Shown: positions 16,472 to 26,091, counted from the stretch's first letter. The stretch is DNA of 64,000 nt from 55-13 sp037190145 (GCA_037190145.1 JBBCJU010000008.1:310001-374000); one strand, 5' to 3'. Notes: a model not told the origin generated them from the letters alone. Translations and numbers: made by a program.

Positions 16472-16999
16472 ATGAGTGTTACGGCTTTAGTTGGATTATT
16501 GGTTGTGGGCTCGGCAGTGAAAACGGAACCCGTTCCGATCACCATTGAAACGAAAATCTTTCGAACCACCGAAAGTGCCTTGGCTCTGGAAGGCAGCAAC
16601 AACGGCTTTAAGGCTTTGACAAAAGAGGGCGACAAGGTGCATGTCCTCGAAGTGAGCCGCATTGACGACACGAAGCTCGCAAAGAATAAAGGACTGAAGA
16701 CGATTTCTTCGCCCGTTGTTCGGACTCTCAGTGAGATGTCGGCGGAGATCCAGGTCGAAGGGCCAGGAAAGGGAGATGCTTCGGAAACATGGAAGACGTC
16801 TTATGTACCTAAACTCCAGCCCGATGGAAGCATTCAAGTGAGGATGAGCCTATCAGTGGAGAACAAGAGCGACAAGGATCGAAATTGGTCTTTTACTCAT
16901 GATCCTAAGCTCACATCTGGAAAGGCATATGGAGTTTTGGTCGTGCGTCCGGGTGAGAATCTGCTTTATGTCGTCAAGGCTTGGACAGACAAGAAATAA
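16472..16999 (+). CDS. Hypothetical exported protein, weakly secretin-like
   Basis: 175 residues. A short hydrophobic N-terminus (VTALVGLLVVGSAV) is probably a weak signal sequence. The block LKTISSPVVRTLSEMSAEIQVEG resembles the strand pair found near the secretin domain of type II/IV secretion proteins (SxPxVxTxxxxxAxIxVG), but the protein is far too short to be a secretin. The C-terminal half is beta-rich. AGAGG upstream of the ATG could serve as Shine-Dalgarno. Function unknown. Confidence 0.65.
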   Translation: MSVTALVGLLVVGSAVKTEPVPITIETKIFRTTESALALEGSNNGFKALTKEGDKVHVLEVSRIDDTKLAKNKGLKTISSPVVRTLSEMSAEIQVEGPGKGDASETWKTSYVPKLQPDGSIQVRMSLSVENKSDKDRNWSFTHDPKLTSGKAYGVLVVRPGENLLYVVKAWTDKK

Positions 17000-17049
17000 G
17001 CCGGTGGGCCTCTTCGCCGAAAGTATTTTCTCGGTAGTCTAGATTAGCT

Positions 17050-17925
17050 GTGAATCAATCCGCTGCTCTCATCGTGAATGGAAAGTCGCGGCGAGGGCGT
17101 GAATGGTTTAGTCAGGTTGAATCCACTCTTAAGCAGGAAGCGGTGGATCTTCGACTGTCTCGACTTGTTCGTGATCCGCGCCATATTTCCCCGAGCGTTA
17201 AAGAAGCTTTACAGATGGGCCTGCCCTTAGTTTGTGTGGGCGGGGGAGACGGTACGTTCAGTGCGATTTCTGACCAGTTCATAGGTGTGGATTCGACCTT
17301 AGGGGTTTTGCCGTTAGGAACTGGAAACTCTTTGGCCCGTGATCTTGGAATCGTGGCCGACGTCAAGCAAGCAGTGGACGTCCTTTTGAAGGGAAAGCCT
17401 CGGAAGATTGACTTGGGGCAAGTCAACGATCGTTTTTTTGTCAACGTTGCGACCATTGGGTTGACGACTCAGATTGCGGAATCGCTTACGGACGAGGCAA
17501 AACGTAGATTGGGACGGGCGGTTTATCTGATGGCAGTCTGCCGAGCGGCCATGAACACACGCCCTTTTACCGTGAAAATCGATATAGATGGGGAACGACG
17601 AGAGTATCGGGCGCATCAAGTGGTGGTGGGAAGTGGCCGCTATCATGGTGGACCCTTCCAGGTAACGCCGGATGCACAGATCGATAGTGGACGCCTATCT
17701 GGCTATGTGCTGAAGAGTAGTGGGCGGGGCACTTTGCTTCGATACGCGCTGAATCTTTGGCGAGGAAAACATGTGGAGATGCCAGAAGTCTTCCCATTTG
17801 ATACCGAGAGCCTACGCGTTTCTACGCTACCCACCAAACGCCTAACGGTGGATGGAGAGATCCAGGGCAAAACTCCCGCTGAGTTTAGAATCCATCCGGC
17901 GGCCATCCAAGTGATGGCGCCTTAG
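17050..17925 (+). CDS. Diacylglycerol kinase-family lipid kinase (YegS/DgkB type)
   Basis: 291 residues, standard length. It has ALIVNGKSRRG at the N-terminus, the nucleotide loop VCVGGGDGTFSAISD, and PLGTGNSLARDLGI, the hallmarks of the DAGK catalytic domain; the C-terminal beta-domain ends with KRLTVDGE, the usual DGE motif. It phosphorylates a lipid or sphingosine-like head group at the membrane surface. The start is GTG, with TAGTCT 9 nt upstream and no Shine-Dalgarno. Substrate (diacylglycerol or another lipid) is not predictable. Confidence 0.9.
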   Translation: MNQSAALIVNGKSRRGREWFSQVESTLKQEAVDLRLSRLVRDPRHISPSVKEALQMGLPLVCVGGGDGTFSAISDQFIGVDSTLGVLPLGTGNSLARDLGIVADVKQAVDVLLKGKPRKIDLGQVNDRFFVNVATIGLTTQIAESLTDEAKRRLGRAVYLMAVCRAAMNTRPFTVKIDIDGERREYRAHQVVVGSGRYHGGPFQVTPDAQIDSGRLSGYVLKSSGRGTLLRYALNLWRGKHVEMPEVFPFDTESLRVSTLPTKRLTVDGEIQGKTPAEFRIHPAAIQVMAP

Positions 17926-17944
17926 AGGGTTGAAGAGGGGCTGG

Positions 17945-17950
17945 TATAAT
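17945..17950 (+). promoter_or_regulatory. Extended -10 box TGGTATAAT for a leaderless TTG-start mRNA
   Basis: A perfect TATAAT with an upstream TG dinucleotide (extended -10) lies 7 nt before the TTG start of the DprA-like gene. It is one of the two best -10 matches in the window. Confidence 0.6.
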
Positions 17951-17957
17951 ACTTTGG

Positions 17958-18875
17958 TTGAGGGTACCAAAGAACTTATTTGAAGAATGGCGGGTTATTC
18001 TCGCTGCCTTGTACTTAGCCGATGCTCCCCATAGGCAGCAACTGGATCATCGGCGATCTCTTGCCGTACAGGGGACATTACGAGCCCTTGGTCTGGATGG
18101 AGAGAATGTTGCGACAGGGCTCCGGAGCAAAGGATTGATTTCGGAAGCGGTTGCGCTTGAAAGTTGTGGGACTTTGGATTGGGCTCACCGACTGCCTTCA
18201 GATCAGTTTTTGACAAGCTTGGATTCTCACTATCCTGACCGTTGGCTTGCGATTCTTAAGGACAGCGCGCCACCGGTTCTTTGGTCAGGCGGGGTGGCGA
18301 CGGACGATTTGCCGGTGATTGGGGTTGTGGGAAGCCGAAGCGTAGAGCCATTTGTGCATGCGTTTTGTGCGGAATCTGCTCAGGTGGCGGTTCAGCTAGG
18401 TTTTCGAGTTGTCTCGGGGGCAGCGGTTGGGTGTGACCGGGCCGCCCTTGGGGGAGCATCAGATGCGCGAGGGCAGGCGGTGGCGATATTGCCTTATGGG
18501 GCAAGATATGTCTTGCCCCGTGATTTGGATCGTTGGCAATGCGTGGGTGTCTGCAAATGGGATGAAGTATTTTCGCGGACACGAGCAATGGAGAGAAATG
18601 CGCTCATCTATGCGGCGGGGAGACTCACGATTGTTGGAGATGTGAGGTTTCGAAAAGGGGGAACGTGGCATGGCGCCAGCGCTGCCATCCGCCGCAAATT
18701 GACTCAAGTTCTAGTTCGTCGGCCAGGGCCGAATGAGAGCGATGAGAGCATCCGAGGAGCAAGGGCGCTTGTTGCTTTGGGGGCACATTATCTGGATGAA
18801 CCTGGCCAGATAGAGGATTTTTGCCGGGTGCCAATGATGGATCATGGTCTTTTTGCCGGTTTAAGGGTGGGATAG
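17958..18875 (+). CDS. DprA/Smf-like Rossmann-fold protein
   Basis: 305 residues starting at TTG. The Rossmann core matches DprA in order: GVVGSRSVEPFV, SGAAVGCDRAALGGA (DprA: SGGARGID..AH), AILPYGARY, and RNALIYAAG with KGGTWHGAS (DprA: RN..I..L. and KSGSL). DprA loads RecA on incoming single-stranded DNA during transformation. The motifs are divergent and an N-terminal SAM-like segment is weak, so a related DprA-like role in DNA handling is as likely. It is the only competence-type gene here. Start choice rests on the MRVPK frame and the TATAAT box 7 nt upstream. Confidence 0.7.
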   Translation: MRVPKNLFEEWRVILAALYLADAPHRQQLDHRRSLAVQGTLRALGLDGENVATGLRSKGLISEAVALESCGTLDWAHRLPSDQFLTSLDSHYPDRWLAILKDSAPPVLWSGGVATDDLPVIGVVGSRSVEPFVHAFCAESAQVAVQLGFRVVSGAAVGCDRAALGGASDARGQAVAILPYGARYVLPRDLDRWQCVGVCKWDEVFSRTRAMERNALIYAAGRLTIVGDVRFRKGGTWHGASAAIRRKLTQVLVRRPGPNESDESIRGARALVALGAHYLDEPGQIEDFCRVPMMDHGLFAGLRVG

Positions 18876-18921
18876 CGAGTCGAGTTCGGGAGTAAACTTC
18901 CAACTTCGCACCTCAACTATC

Positions 18922-21900
18922 ATGCTGAAGCATTCTGACCTCACTCGACGACGTATCACTCAATTTCTGAAGAACAATCTTGCTCCTCGTGTCTATGGCG
19001 AACGCGCGCCTCTGAAGATCGAGTTTAATGACGCTCCTGTCGCTTCTCAGAATGAAGCGAAAAAAGGCACCTGGAAAGTTGTGGAGCCCGGATTCCAATA
19101 CGGGCCGGCTTACACCACTTTTTGGTTCCGTCTCAGTGGAGAAGTTCCTGCTTCGATGCAAGAGAAAGAGATTGCAGTGGTTGCTGAAGTGGGTGGCGAG
19201 CGTACGGTTTGGAAGGACAATTCTCCTTGGTGCGGAATTGACTGGGCACATACCGATATGGGATGGCTGGATGGAAAGATGTTCCCCAGTTCTCAATCGG
19301 GCAAAGAGAAGAAGCTCGAAGTGTACGTACAGGTCTACACGAGCAACCCACAGGTTCGAGTAGCGGGTCGAGAGCCAAAGCGCGAGGCTTTGGTTGAGAA
19401 AGTTGAGAAGGCCGAAATTGTGGTCATTGATCGTGAGATTAAGGACCTGATGTACGACGTTGAATTTGCCTTGGACCTTTGCGAATCCATTGATGCAGAG
19501 GGCCCAGCTTACGCGACAATTTTACGAGCCCTGAACGATGTTGCCAATACTTTCCATGAGGAACAGAGGGAAACGATTGCGCGATGTCGCAAGATTCTTC
19601 GCGATGCGATGGGTTCGCTGAGTGGAGACATTAAGCACAGCCTCTATCCGGTTGGGCACGCTCACTTAGACACAGCCTGGCTATGGCCCATTGAAATCAC
19701 CAAGAAGAAGATGGCGCATACCACCGCTACTCAGCTTGGTTTACTTGAGCGGTACCCGGAGTACGTTTTTGTCCACTCCCAGGCCAGTCAATATGAGTGG
19801 TTGGAGAAGGAGTATCCGAAGCTCTACGAGCGGGTGAAGGCGGCGATCGATCGGGGCCAGTGGGAACCTGTCGGGTCCATGTGGGTTGAGGCGGACTGTA
19901 ACTTGACGGGTGCAGAATCTTTGGTACGTCAGTTCCTTTACGGAAGACGCTATTTCCGAGACAAGCTTGGCTATGAGACTCACGATATGTGGTTGCCGGA
20001 CGTTTTTGGCTACTCCGCCGCATTGCCTCAGATTCTTGCCAAGTTCAACATCAAATACTTCCTGACCCAGAAAATCAGCTGGAATCAGTTTAACAAGTTC
20101 CCGCACCACACCTTCTGGTGGCAAGGAATCGACGGCACCAAGGTTTGGAGCCACTTCCCTCCGGCTGACACTTACAATGCGAGTGGTGAACCGAAAGAAG
20201 TCCTCGCGTCGGTAAAACGTTACAAGGATCATGCGCGGGCGGATCAATCGCTGTATGTCTTTGGGCATGGTGATGGTGGAGGCGGACCAACTGAGCGGCA
20301 CCTTGAGTTTATTCGCCGGGGTCGTCTGGCTCCTGAGTATCCTGAGATGCTTGCGGGCAAGCGTGCGATTGATTTCTTCCGCGAAGCCAAAGCGAAGTCT
20401 AAAGATTTGGCTACTTGGGTGGGCGAGCTTTACTTGGAGCTTCACCGAGGGACATATACTAGCCAAGCGGCGAATAAGAAGGGGAACCGCGTTAGTGAAT
20501 TCCTTCTTCGTGATGCGGAACTACTTGCGTGCTTTAGCCCAGGGTTCCCTCAGGACTATCCGACTGATGAACTGGAAGCGGCTTGGAAACTGGTGCTTCT
20601 AAACCAGTTCCACGACATTATTCCGGGTTCTTCGGTGAATGAAGTCTATCGAGATTCCGATATCGACTACGCGAAAATTGCGGAGGCTGGCCATAAGGTT
20701 GTGGAGAGCAGTCTCAAGAAGATTGGCCAACGGCTGGACACGGCGGATATGGATCGCCCGGTTGCGTTGTTCCAGAATTCGCAGATCGCTTCTCAGGGAG
20801 AGATTCCCTGGAGTGAAACTGAAGCTCCGACGGCTTTAGAGACTAGCGAAGAACTTGTCCCGGTTCAGTTGGTTGAAGAGTTTGGAGAGCGAAAGTTGAT
20901 TTTCCAAACTCCTCATGCCGCGCTTGGAACAGTCACTGTGGGTGATCTCTGTGATGTGCCAGTCAAAGGCAAAACTCGCTTGAAAGCGGGTGCGCGTCGA
21001 TTGGAGAATCATGAGTGGTCCGTCCGATTTGATGCCAACGGCAACATTACAAGCATTGAGAGCTTGGAGGATGGGAGCGAGTTTATTGAACCCGGCAAGC
21101 TTGCAAACATGTTCCAGTTGTTGGATGACAAGCCCCTATTCTGGAGCGCTTGGGATGTAGATGTTTTCTCCTATGAGACAGCTCAAGACCTCGTGAAGAG
21201 CGAGAGCTTTGAGATTGTGGAGAAAGGTCCAGTCCGTGTGGCGGTGGAAGTTGTTAAGAAATTTGGCAAGTCCACGATCAAGCAGCGCATCAGCCTGGGT
21301 CCTACTCCGGGCATTCGCTTTGATACCGAAGTCGATTGGCACGAGGAAGATAAGATGCTGAAGGTAGCGTTCCCGGTGAATGTGAATTCACCGCGCGCAA
21401 CCTACGAAATCCAGTTTGGAAACGTTGAGCGACCGACTCATTACAACACAAGCTGGGACATGGCCCGGTTTGAGGTTTGTGCCCAAAAGTGGGTGGACCT
21501 CAGCGAAGGCGACCAAGGGGTTGCGTTGCTCAACGACTGCAAGTATGGGCACGACATTAACGGCAATGTGATGCGTATCTCCTTGCTGCGTGCTCCAAAG
21601 GCTCCAGACCCCGAGTGCGATATGGGGACTCATCGTTTCAGCTATGTTCTGATGCCTCACTACGGGCCCTATAACTATGCGGGAGTTGTTCAGGCAGCTT
21701 ATGCGCTGAACGCCCCTGTTCGCCACGCATTCCTTTCGCCAACTGCCGGTGAGAATGGCGCCTTGCCACCTTTGATGCACTGTGATGATCGAAACGTCGT
21801 GATTGAATCGGTGAAGAAGGCAGAAGATGGCAATGACCTGATCGTTCGGTTGTATGAATGCCACAACGCACGCGGTCGTGGCGAACTGAGCTGCGCAGTA

Positions 21901-22026
21901 CCGATCAAGGGTGCCGTTCTCTGCGATCTAGAGGAGAACAATCTTTCGGAGATGGAAGTAGTCGATGGCGCGGTCCAAGTGGACTACAAGCCGTTTGAGA
22001 TTATTACTGTTCGGGTGAAGATCTAG
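18922..22026 (+). CDS. Glycoside hydrolase family 38 alpha-mannosidase
   Basis: 1034 residues, typical for the large cytosolic-type GH38 enzymes (Ams1/MAN2C1-like). The catalytic domain has the zinc-binding VGHAHLDTAWLWP near 245, the nucleophile Asp at about 360 in WLPDVFGYSAALPQ, and VFGHGDGGGGPTERHLEF near 450. A helical three-bundle and a long C-terminal beta-sandwich follow. There is no signal peptide, so it probably acts in the cytoplasm on free oligosaccharides after uptake. No sugar transporter or other glycosidase gene is linked. A hairpin follows the stop. Confidence 0.95.
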   Translation: MLKHSDLTRRRITQFLKNNLAPRVYGERAPLKIEFNDAPVASQNEAKKGTWKVVEPGFQYGPAYTTFWFRLSGEVPASMQEKEIAVVAEVGGERTVWKDNSPWCGIDWAHTDMGWLDGKMFPSSQSGKEKKLEVYVQVYTSNPQVRVAGREPKREALVEKVEKAEIVVIDREIKDLMYDVEFALDLCESIDAEGPAYATILRALNDVANTFHEEQRETIARCRKILRDAMGSLSGDIKHSLYPVGHAHLDTAWLWPIEITKKKMAHTTATQLGLLERYPEYVFVHSQASQYEWLEKEYPKLYERVKAAIDRGQWEPVGSMWVEADCNLTGAESLVRQFLYGRRYFRDKLGYETHDMWLPDVFGYSAALPQILAKFNIKYFLTQKISWNQFNKFPHHTFWWQGIDGTKVWSHFPPADTYNASGEPKEVLASVKRYKDHARADQSLYVFGHGDGGGGPTERHLEFIRRGRLAPEYPEMLAGKRAIDFFREAKAKSKDLATWVGELYLELHRGTYTSQAANKKGNRVSEFLLRDAELLACFSPGFPQDYPTDELEAAWKLVLLNQFHDIIPGSSVNEVYRDSDIDYAKIAEAGHKVVESSLKKIGQRLDTADMDRPVALFQNSQIASQGEIPWSETEAPTALETSEELVPVQLVEEFGERKLIFQTPHAALGTVTVGDLCDVPVKGKTRLKAGARRLENHEWSVRFDANGNITSIESLEDGSEFIEPGKLANMFQLLDDKPLFWSAWDVDVFSYETAQDLVKSESFEIVEKGPVRVAVEVVKKFGKSTIKQRISLGPTPGIRFDTEVDWHEEDKMLKVAFPVNVNSPRATYEIQFGNVERPTHYNTSWDMARFEVCAQKWVDLSEGDQGVALLNDCKYGHDINGNVMRISLLRAPKAPDPECDMGTHRFSYVLMPHYGPYNYAGVVQAAYALNAPVRHAFLSPTAGENGALPPLMHCDDRNVVIESVKKAEDGNDLIVRLYECHNARGRGELSCAVPIKGAVLCDLEENNLSEMEVVDGAVQVDYKPFEIITVRVKI

Positions 22027-22037
22027 TTTCTGAACTT

Positions 22038-22062
22038 GCCTCCAGACGATGCGTCTGGAGGC
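22038..22062. terminator. Hairpin between convergent genes
   Basis: A perfect 11-bp stem (GCCTCCAGACG with CGTCTGGAGGC) with a 3-nt loop lies 12 bp after the mannosidase stop and 13 bp before the threonine dehydrogenase stop. It has no T-run but is well placed to stop both transcripts. Confidence 0.65.
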
Positions 22063-22075
22063 AGCGGCTAACTAC

Positions 22076-23104
22076 TTACTCGAAGCTAAAGACGACTTTG
22101 CCGGCTTTGCCGGCTTTCATCAGTTCCATGGCCTTCTGGAACTCGGTGAAGTGCATTTGGTGGGTGATGACGGGGTCAAGGTTTAGTTTGCCGGTGGCGA
22201 GGACTTCGGCCATCTGATCCCAGGTTTTCCAGAGGTTTCGACCGACAATGCCTTGCATGTCGAGTCCCTTGAAGATGACCGCATTGAGATCAATTGTTTG
22301 TTGGTTTTGACCGTAGACGCCAAGCATAGAAACCCTGCCTCCAGGTCGCGTGTGTTCTACCGCCAATTGAAGGGAGCTTGGGTGACCGCTCATTTCTAAG
22401 GTGCCATCAAATCCGCCGGGCATCAGCTCACCCAGTTCCTTATTGACATCTACTTCTGCTGGGTTTAGAACAACATCAACACCGACCGCATGGGCGAGTT
22501 CGATTCGATAGGGGCTTACCTCTGTTGCGACGACCTTATTGGCCCCAAGAGCTTTGCAGATAGAGACGGCAAAGAGCCCGATGGGACCCATGCCGGTAAT
22601 CAGAATGTTCTGATCTTTAACCGGTCCACCCATAACAGTGTGAACCGCATTCCCGAGCGCGTCTTGGAAGGCCGCAATCTTGGTGGGGACACTTCGGTCG
22701 GTGGGTCTTGCGTTATCTTTGGGGATCACCACATACTCCGCAAAGCCACCGTCCACATCCACACCGAGGATTTTGGTGTTGACGCAGACATGGCCTTGGC
22801 CGCTCAGACATTGGCGGCAACGACCACAAATGATGTGTGATTCGGATGAGACGAATTGTCCAACTTGGCGATCTTCAACACCCTCCCCAACTTCGACAAT
22901 GGTTCCGCAAAACTCGTGTCCGATGATTCGCGGGGGAAGGATTCGAGATGCAGACCATGCATCCCAAGAGTAGATATGGAGATCCGTTCCACAAACGGAA
23001 GCTGCCTCCAACTTTAGCTTTACCATTCCCGGCTGGACTTGTGGTTCCGGGGCATCGATAATCTCTACGCCGGGCTCGGGGCGTACCTTCGCAATCGCTT
23101 TCAC
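22076..23104 (-). CDS. tdh: L-threonine 3-dehydrogenase
   Basis: 342 residues, the usual Tdh length. Zinc alcohol dehydrogenase fold with catalytic zinc residues in SVCGTDLHIY and GHEFCG, structural-zinc cysteines in CGRCRQCLSGQGHVC, and the NAD-binding GMGPIGLFAVSICKALGA. AFQDALGNAVHTVM and EMSGHPSSL are typical of Tdh rather than sorbitol dehydrogenases. It oxidises threonine to 2-amino-3-ketobutyrate. The partner ligase gene kbl is not adjacent. The start is GTG, with TACACT 9 nt upstream, suggesting a leaderless mRNA; it is divergent from the CDF transporter gene. Confidence 0.92.
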   Translation of the reverse strand: MKAIAKVRPEPGVEIIDAPEPQVQPGMVKLKLEAASVCGTDLHIYSWDAWSASRILPPRIIGHEFCGTIVEVGEGVEDRQVGQFVSSESHIICGRCRQCLSGQGHVCVNTKILGVDVDGGFAEYVVIPKDNARPTDRSVPTKIAAFQDALGNAVHTVMGGPVKDQNILITGMGPIGLFAVSICKALGANKVVATEVSPYRIELAHAVGVDVVLNPAEVDVNKELGELMPGGFDGTLEMSGHPSSLQLAVEHTRPGGRVSMLGVYGQNQQTIDLNAVIFKGLDMQGIVGRNLWKTWDQMAEVLATGKLNLDPVITHQMHFTEFQKAMELMKAGKAGKVVFSFE

Positions 23105-23178
23105 CGAGGCGAGAGTGTACCGCCCGGACTCAAGGAAGATGAGCTAGTCCTTTTGTGAACAAGGCTTAGAATCCAGGT

Positions 23179-23184
23179 CATAAT
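23179..23184 (+). promoter_or_regulatory. -10-like hexamer CATAAT for a leaderless GTG-start mRNA
   Basis: CATAAT lies 7 nt before the GTG of the CDF transporter gene. The arrangement is nearly the same as that before corA on the minus strand, where CATAAT also precedes a GTG by 7 nt (GTG at 37084). Confidence 0.5.
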
Positions 23185-23191
23185 ATATGGA

Positions 23192-24100
23192 GTGGTCAGC
23201 CCGACGAGCCCACATAGAGCCGTCGAAGCCCGATTAAAGAAGCGGGCGGCTGGTATCAGCCTCGCGTACAACGTAACCCTCACGCTAGTGAAGTTAGCCG
23301 CGGCTGGATTGACGGGATCTGTCAGTCTCCTCTCTGAAGCCGTTCACTCCGCAACTGATGTGGTGGCATCCGGAATTGCGCTAGTAAGCGTACGGGCCGC
23401 CGCTGCTCCTCCCGATGAAGAACATCCCTACGGGCACGGGAAGTTTGAGAGTATTGCCGGGCTGTGTGAATCGGTCCTATTGCTGGTGATTGTCTGTTAT
23501 GTGGTCTATGAGTCCATTCAGAGGTTGCTGAAAGGCGCAGATGTCGCGAATCTCGAGATCGGTGTGTGGGTTATGGCGTTCTCGGCGGTCACAAGCTTTA
23601 TCGTTTCCAGACACGTAAAGAAGATTGGCGATCAGACGGGAAGTCTAGCCTTGGCCTCCAATAGTCAGCACCTAATGGTGGACAGTGTCACCTCGGTGGG
23701 CGTTCTGGGTGCACTGCTTGTCACAAAATTGACCGGGTGGGAACAGGCCGATCCTATTTTTGCGTTGATCCTCGCGGTCTGGATCGCGGCAGGAGCGTGG
23801 AAGTTGACCAGACAAGCATTTGATCAGTTGGTAGACCGTGCGCTAAGCGAGGAAGAGGTTGCAAAAGTTCGCAAGTTGGTTGAAGAAACCGAGGGTGTTC
23901 AAGATTGCCATCGGTTGCGAACTCGCTTGAGCGGAGATACCCGCTACATTGATATGCATATCGTGGTGCCTTCCGAATGGTCAGTGGTCCAAGCACATGA
24001 CGTGGCAGATGCACTGGAAAAGCGAATTGTGGCGGAGTTTTCGCCGGCAGTGGTGGTGATTCACGTGGACCCTTTTGATGCCCAAAAGGTTGGGGTCTAG
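23192..24100 (+). CDS. Cation diffusion facilitator (CDF) family metal efflux transporter
   Basis: 302 residues with about six membrane helices in the first 200. TM2 holds EAVHSATD and TM5 holds QHLMVDSVTS, giving the HxxxD/HSxxD-type metal site of zinc and iron CDF proteins. The loop HPYGHGKFE is the family signature. The C-terminal ~95 residues are the cytoplasmic ferredoxin-like domain, with YIDMHIVVPS. It exports a divalent metal (Zn, Fe or Mn) in exchange for protons. GTG start, no Shine-Dalgarno. Confidence 0.92.
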   Translation: MVSPTSPHRAVEARLKKRAAGISLAYNVTLTLVKLAAAGLTGSVSLLSEAVHSATDVVASGIALVSVRAAAAPPDEEHPYGHGKFESIAGLCESVLLLVIVCYVVYESIQRLLKGADVANLEIGVWVMAFSAVTSFIVSRHVKKIGDQTGSLALASNSQHLMVDSVTSVGVLGALLVTKLTGWEQADPIFALILAVWIAAGAWKLTRQAFDQLVDRALSEEEVAKVRKLVEETEGVQDCHRLRTRLSGDTRYIDMHIVVPSEWSVVQAHDVADALEKRIVAEFSPAVVVIHVDPFDAQKVGV

Positions 24101-24154
24101 TCTCTTTGTAGAATTTTCCAAGAACATGGAATAACCCCTCACAAGGGTTAATCG

Positions 24155-24613
24155 ATGTTTGGCGCACTGTTTTATTCGATCGGCGTATTTTTTGTCGCAG
24201 GAGTTTTAACTTTTATCTCGACAATGTTTCGCCCTATTCAAGATAAGGGTGAGAGTCGCCCTTGGCGAGCCTTTGTAGCTTGGTATGTGCTCGTTTTTGC
24301 CGCCCCTTATGGATACGCTGAGATCCTAACCCGTCAAGTCGTCAAAGACATCGAAAAGCCTGTTAAGGAAGCTTACGAAGGGGTAGAGATTCACGGTCCA
24401 ATGCAGTTTTATCGGGTGATTTGGTACACCGGAAAGACCGCAAAAGTGATTGCCGTAGGGAAGGAAAAACAAACTTGGGGCGGTACAGATCGGCCCCTGG
24501 CAGCTTTCAACATGGAGAAGAATGCCAAGGGGAATTGGACCTGCAAAAACTATCGCTTGGTCTACTCAGATAACGAGAATAAAGACGGTATCAGCTTCCC
24601 ACCTTACTGGTAG
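24155..24613 (+). CDS. Hypothetical membrane protein
   Basis: 152 residues with two hydrophobic segments at the N-terminus (about 5-23 and 37-57) and a soluble C-terminal domain containing several Trp and Lys residues. I recognise no family. It sits 54 bp after the CDF transporter gene and the next gene has its own promoter-like box, so it may be the last gene of that unit. Confidence 0.65.
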   Translation: MFGALFYSIGVFFVAGVLTFISTMFRPIQDKGESRPWRAFVAWYVLVFAAPYGYAEILTRQVVKDIEKPVKEAYEGVEIHGPMQFYRVIWYTGKTAKVIAVGKEKQTWGGTDRPLAAFNMEKNAKGNWTCKNYRLVYSDNENKDGISFPPYW

Positions 24614-24627
24614 ATACTTCTACAATG

Positions 24628-24633
24628 TAAAAT
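24628..24633 (+). promoter_or_regulatory. -10-like hexamer TAAAAT for a leaderless mRNA
   Basis: TAAAAT ends 8 nt before ATG 24642 of the beta-CASP nuclease. A TTACTG at 24604-24609 could serve as a weak -35 with an 18-nt spacer. Confidence 0.5.
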
Positions 24634-24641
24634 CTGCGCAA

Positions 24642-26021
24642 ATGAGCCAAACCATCGGCTTCTACGGCGCAGCCCAAACGGTCACCGGATCGAAGCATCT
24701 TCTCACTCTGAATGATAAAAAGATCCTCGTGGATTGTGGGATCTTCCAAGGGAATCGTGAGCTTCGAGATCGAAACTGGCAACCTTTCCCATTCGCCCCG
24801 ACCGAGCTAGATGCAGTGGTGGTCACCCACGCCCACATGGATCACATTGGGATGATTCCCAAACTGGTGAAGGAGGGATACCAAGGACCGATCTATTGCA
24901 CTCGTGCAACTCTTGGACTGGCCAAGATCAGCCTTCCAGACTCGGGGCGTTTGCAAGAAGAAGAAGCACGGTATGCGAATAAACATGGCAGCCGCCATAG
25001 TCCCGCACTGCCGTTGTATACAGAGCAAGATGCCTATGCTTGTTTGAAGCGGTTTGTACCGATGCCGTATTGGGATTTCCAACCTTTACCGGGTGGAGCC
25101 ACTTTCCGATTTATGCCAGCGGGGCACATCTTGGGCTCTGCTTTTGCCGAGATCTACTTTGAGAATGGCGAACGGATCTTGATGAGCGGCGACTTAGGAC
25201 GCTTTGATACCCCGATTATTAAAGATCCAACTTATGTGGAGTGGGCTGAATACTTAGTGGTTGAGAGCACCTACGGAGACCGAGTTCATGCCGATGAAGA
25301 TACGATGGGTCGATTGGAAGAAATTCTGAACAGTGCTTATCGAAGCGGCGGGGCTGTCCTTGTTCCCACTTTCTCCATTGGGCGCACGCAGGAGATGCTT
25401 TACTACCTCCGAGAGTTGCAGGATGCAGGCCGAATGCCTCGTATGCCGATCTTCATCGATAGCCCGATGGCAGTGAGCGCTACTAGGCTTTATGCCGATG
25501 CGAAAGAAGAACATGACGAGGACATGAAGATTGCTTTGGCAGAAAATGCAAGTTCTCTGGAGCCTCACCTGTTGACGCTTGTTCGAGATCGAGAGCAATC
25601 CAAGGCTTTGAACAAGCAGAGCGGTCCAATGGTGATCATCGCCGGATCTGGAATGGCGAATGGTGGACGTATTGTTCACCACCTCAAGAATCGGCTGGGG
25701 CACGAATCCACTCAAGTGGTCTTCACGGGATTCCAAGGGGAAGGCACACTTGGCCGAAGGCTACTGGAAGGAGAACCAGAGGTGGAGATTCATGGGATCC
25801 CAGTGATGGTCCGAGCGAGCACCACAAAGTTAAATTCGCTGTCGGCTCATGCTGATCAGGGTGAGATCATGGATTGGCTACGACACTTTAAGGCTGCACC
25901 CAAGCGGACGTTCATTGTCCATGGAGAAGAGAAGGCCCAGCGAGTTCTTCGCGACAAGATTCGAGATGAACTGAAGTGGGATGTCACGATTCCTTCTCAG
26001 GGCGAAGAATTCAGTCTTTGA
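24642..26021 (+). CDS. Beta-CASP metallo-beta-lactamase ribonuclease (Ysh1/RNA-specificity domain type)
   Basis: 459 residues from the ATG at 24642; the longer frame from 24522 runs back into the upstream gene and lacks homology. The MBL motif THAHMDHIG lies near residue 62, followed by GHILGSA, and SGDLGRFDTPI. The inserted beta-CASP domain (about 210-330) carries VVESTYGDR, VLVPTFSIGRTQEML and PIFIDSPMA. The C-terminus has FTGFQGEGTLGRRL and the SAHADQ motif with VHGE of the RMMBL segment. Such enzymes cleave or trim RNA with two zinc ions. An unrelated substrate is possible but the full motif set favours a nuclease. Confidence 0.9.
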   Translation: MSQTIGFYGAAQTVTGSKHLLTLNDKKILVDCGIFQGNRELRDRNWQPFPFAPTELDAVVVTHAHMDHIGMIPKLVKEGYQGPIYCTRATLGLAKISLPDSGRLQEEEARYANKHGSRHSPALPLYTEQDAYACLKRFVPMPYWDFQPLPGGATFRFMPAGHILGSAFAEIYFENGERILMSGDLGRFDTPIIKDPTYVEWAEYLVVESTYGDRVHADEDTMGRLEEILNSAYRSGGAVLVPTFSIGRTQEMLYYLRELQDAGRMPRMPIFIDSPMAVSATRLYADAKEEHDEDMKIALAENASSLEPHLLTLVRDREQSKALNKQSGPMVIIAGSGMANGGRIVHHLKNRLGHESTQVVFTGFQGEGTLGRRLLEGEPEVEIHGIPVMVRASTTKLNSLSAHADQGEIMDWLRHFKAAPKRTFIVHGEEKAQRVLRDKIRDELKWDVTIPSQGEEFSL

Positions 26022-26036
26022 CTCTAAATCCTAATT

Positions 26037-26068
26037 CCTGATTGCGTCTAGAGACACGCGCAATCAGG
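26037..26068 (+). terminator. Hairpin after beta-CASP nuclease gene
   Basis: A 10-bp perfect stem CCTGATTGCG (26037-26046) with CGCAATCAGG (26059-26068), loop 12 nt, 16 bp after the stop codon. No T-run follows. Confidence 0.5.
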
Positions 26069-26091
26069 CTAGGTTCTGCCATATTGTAAGG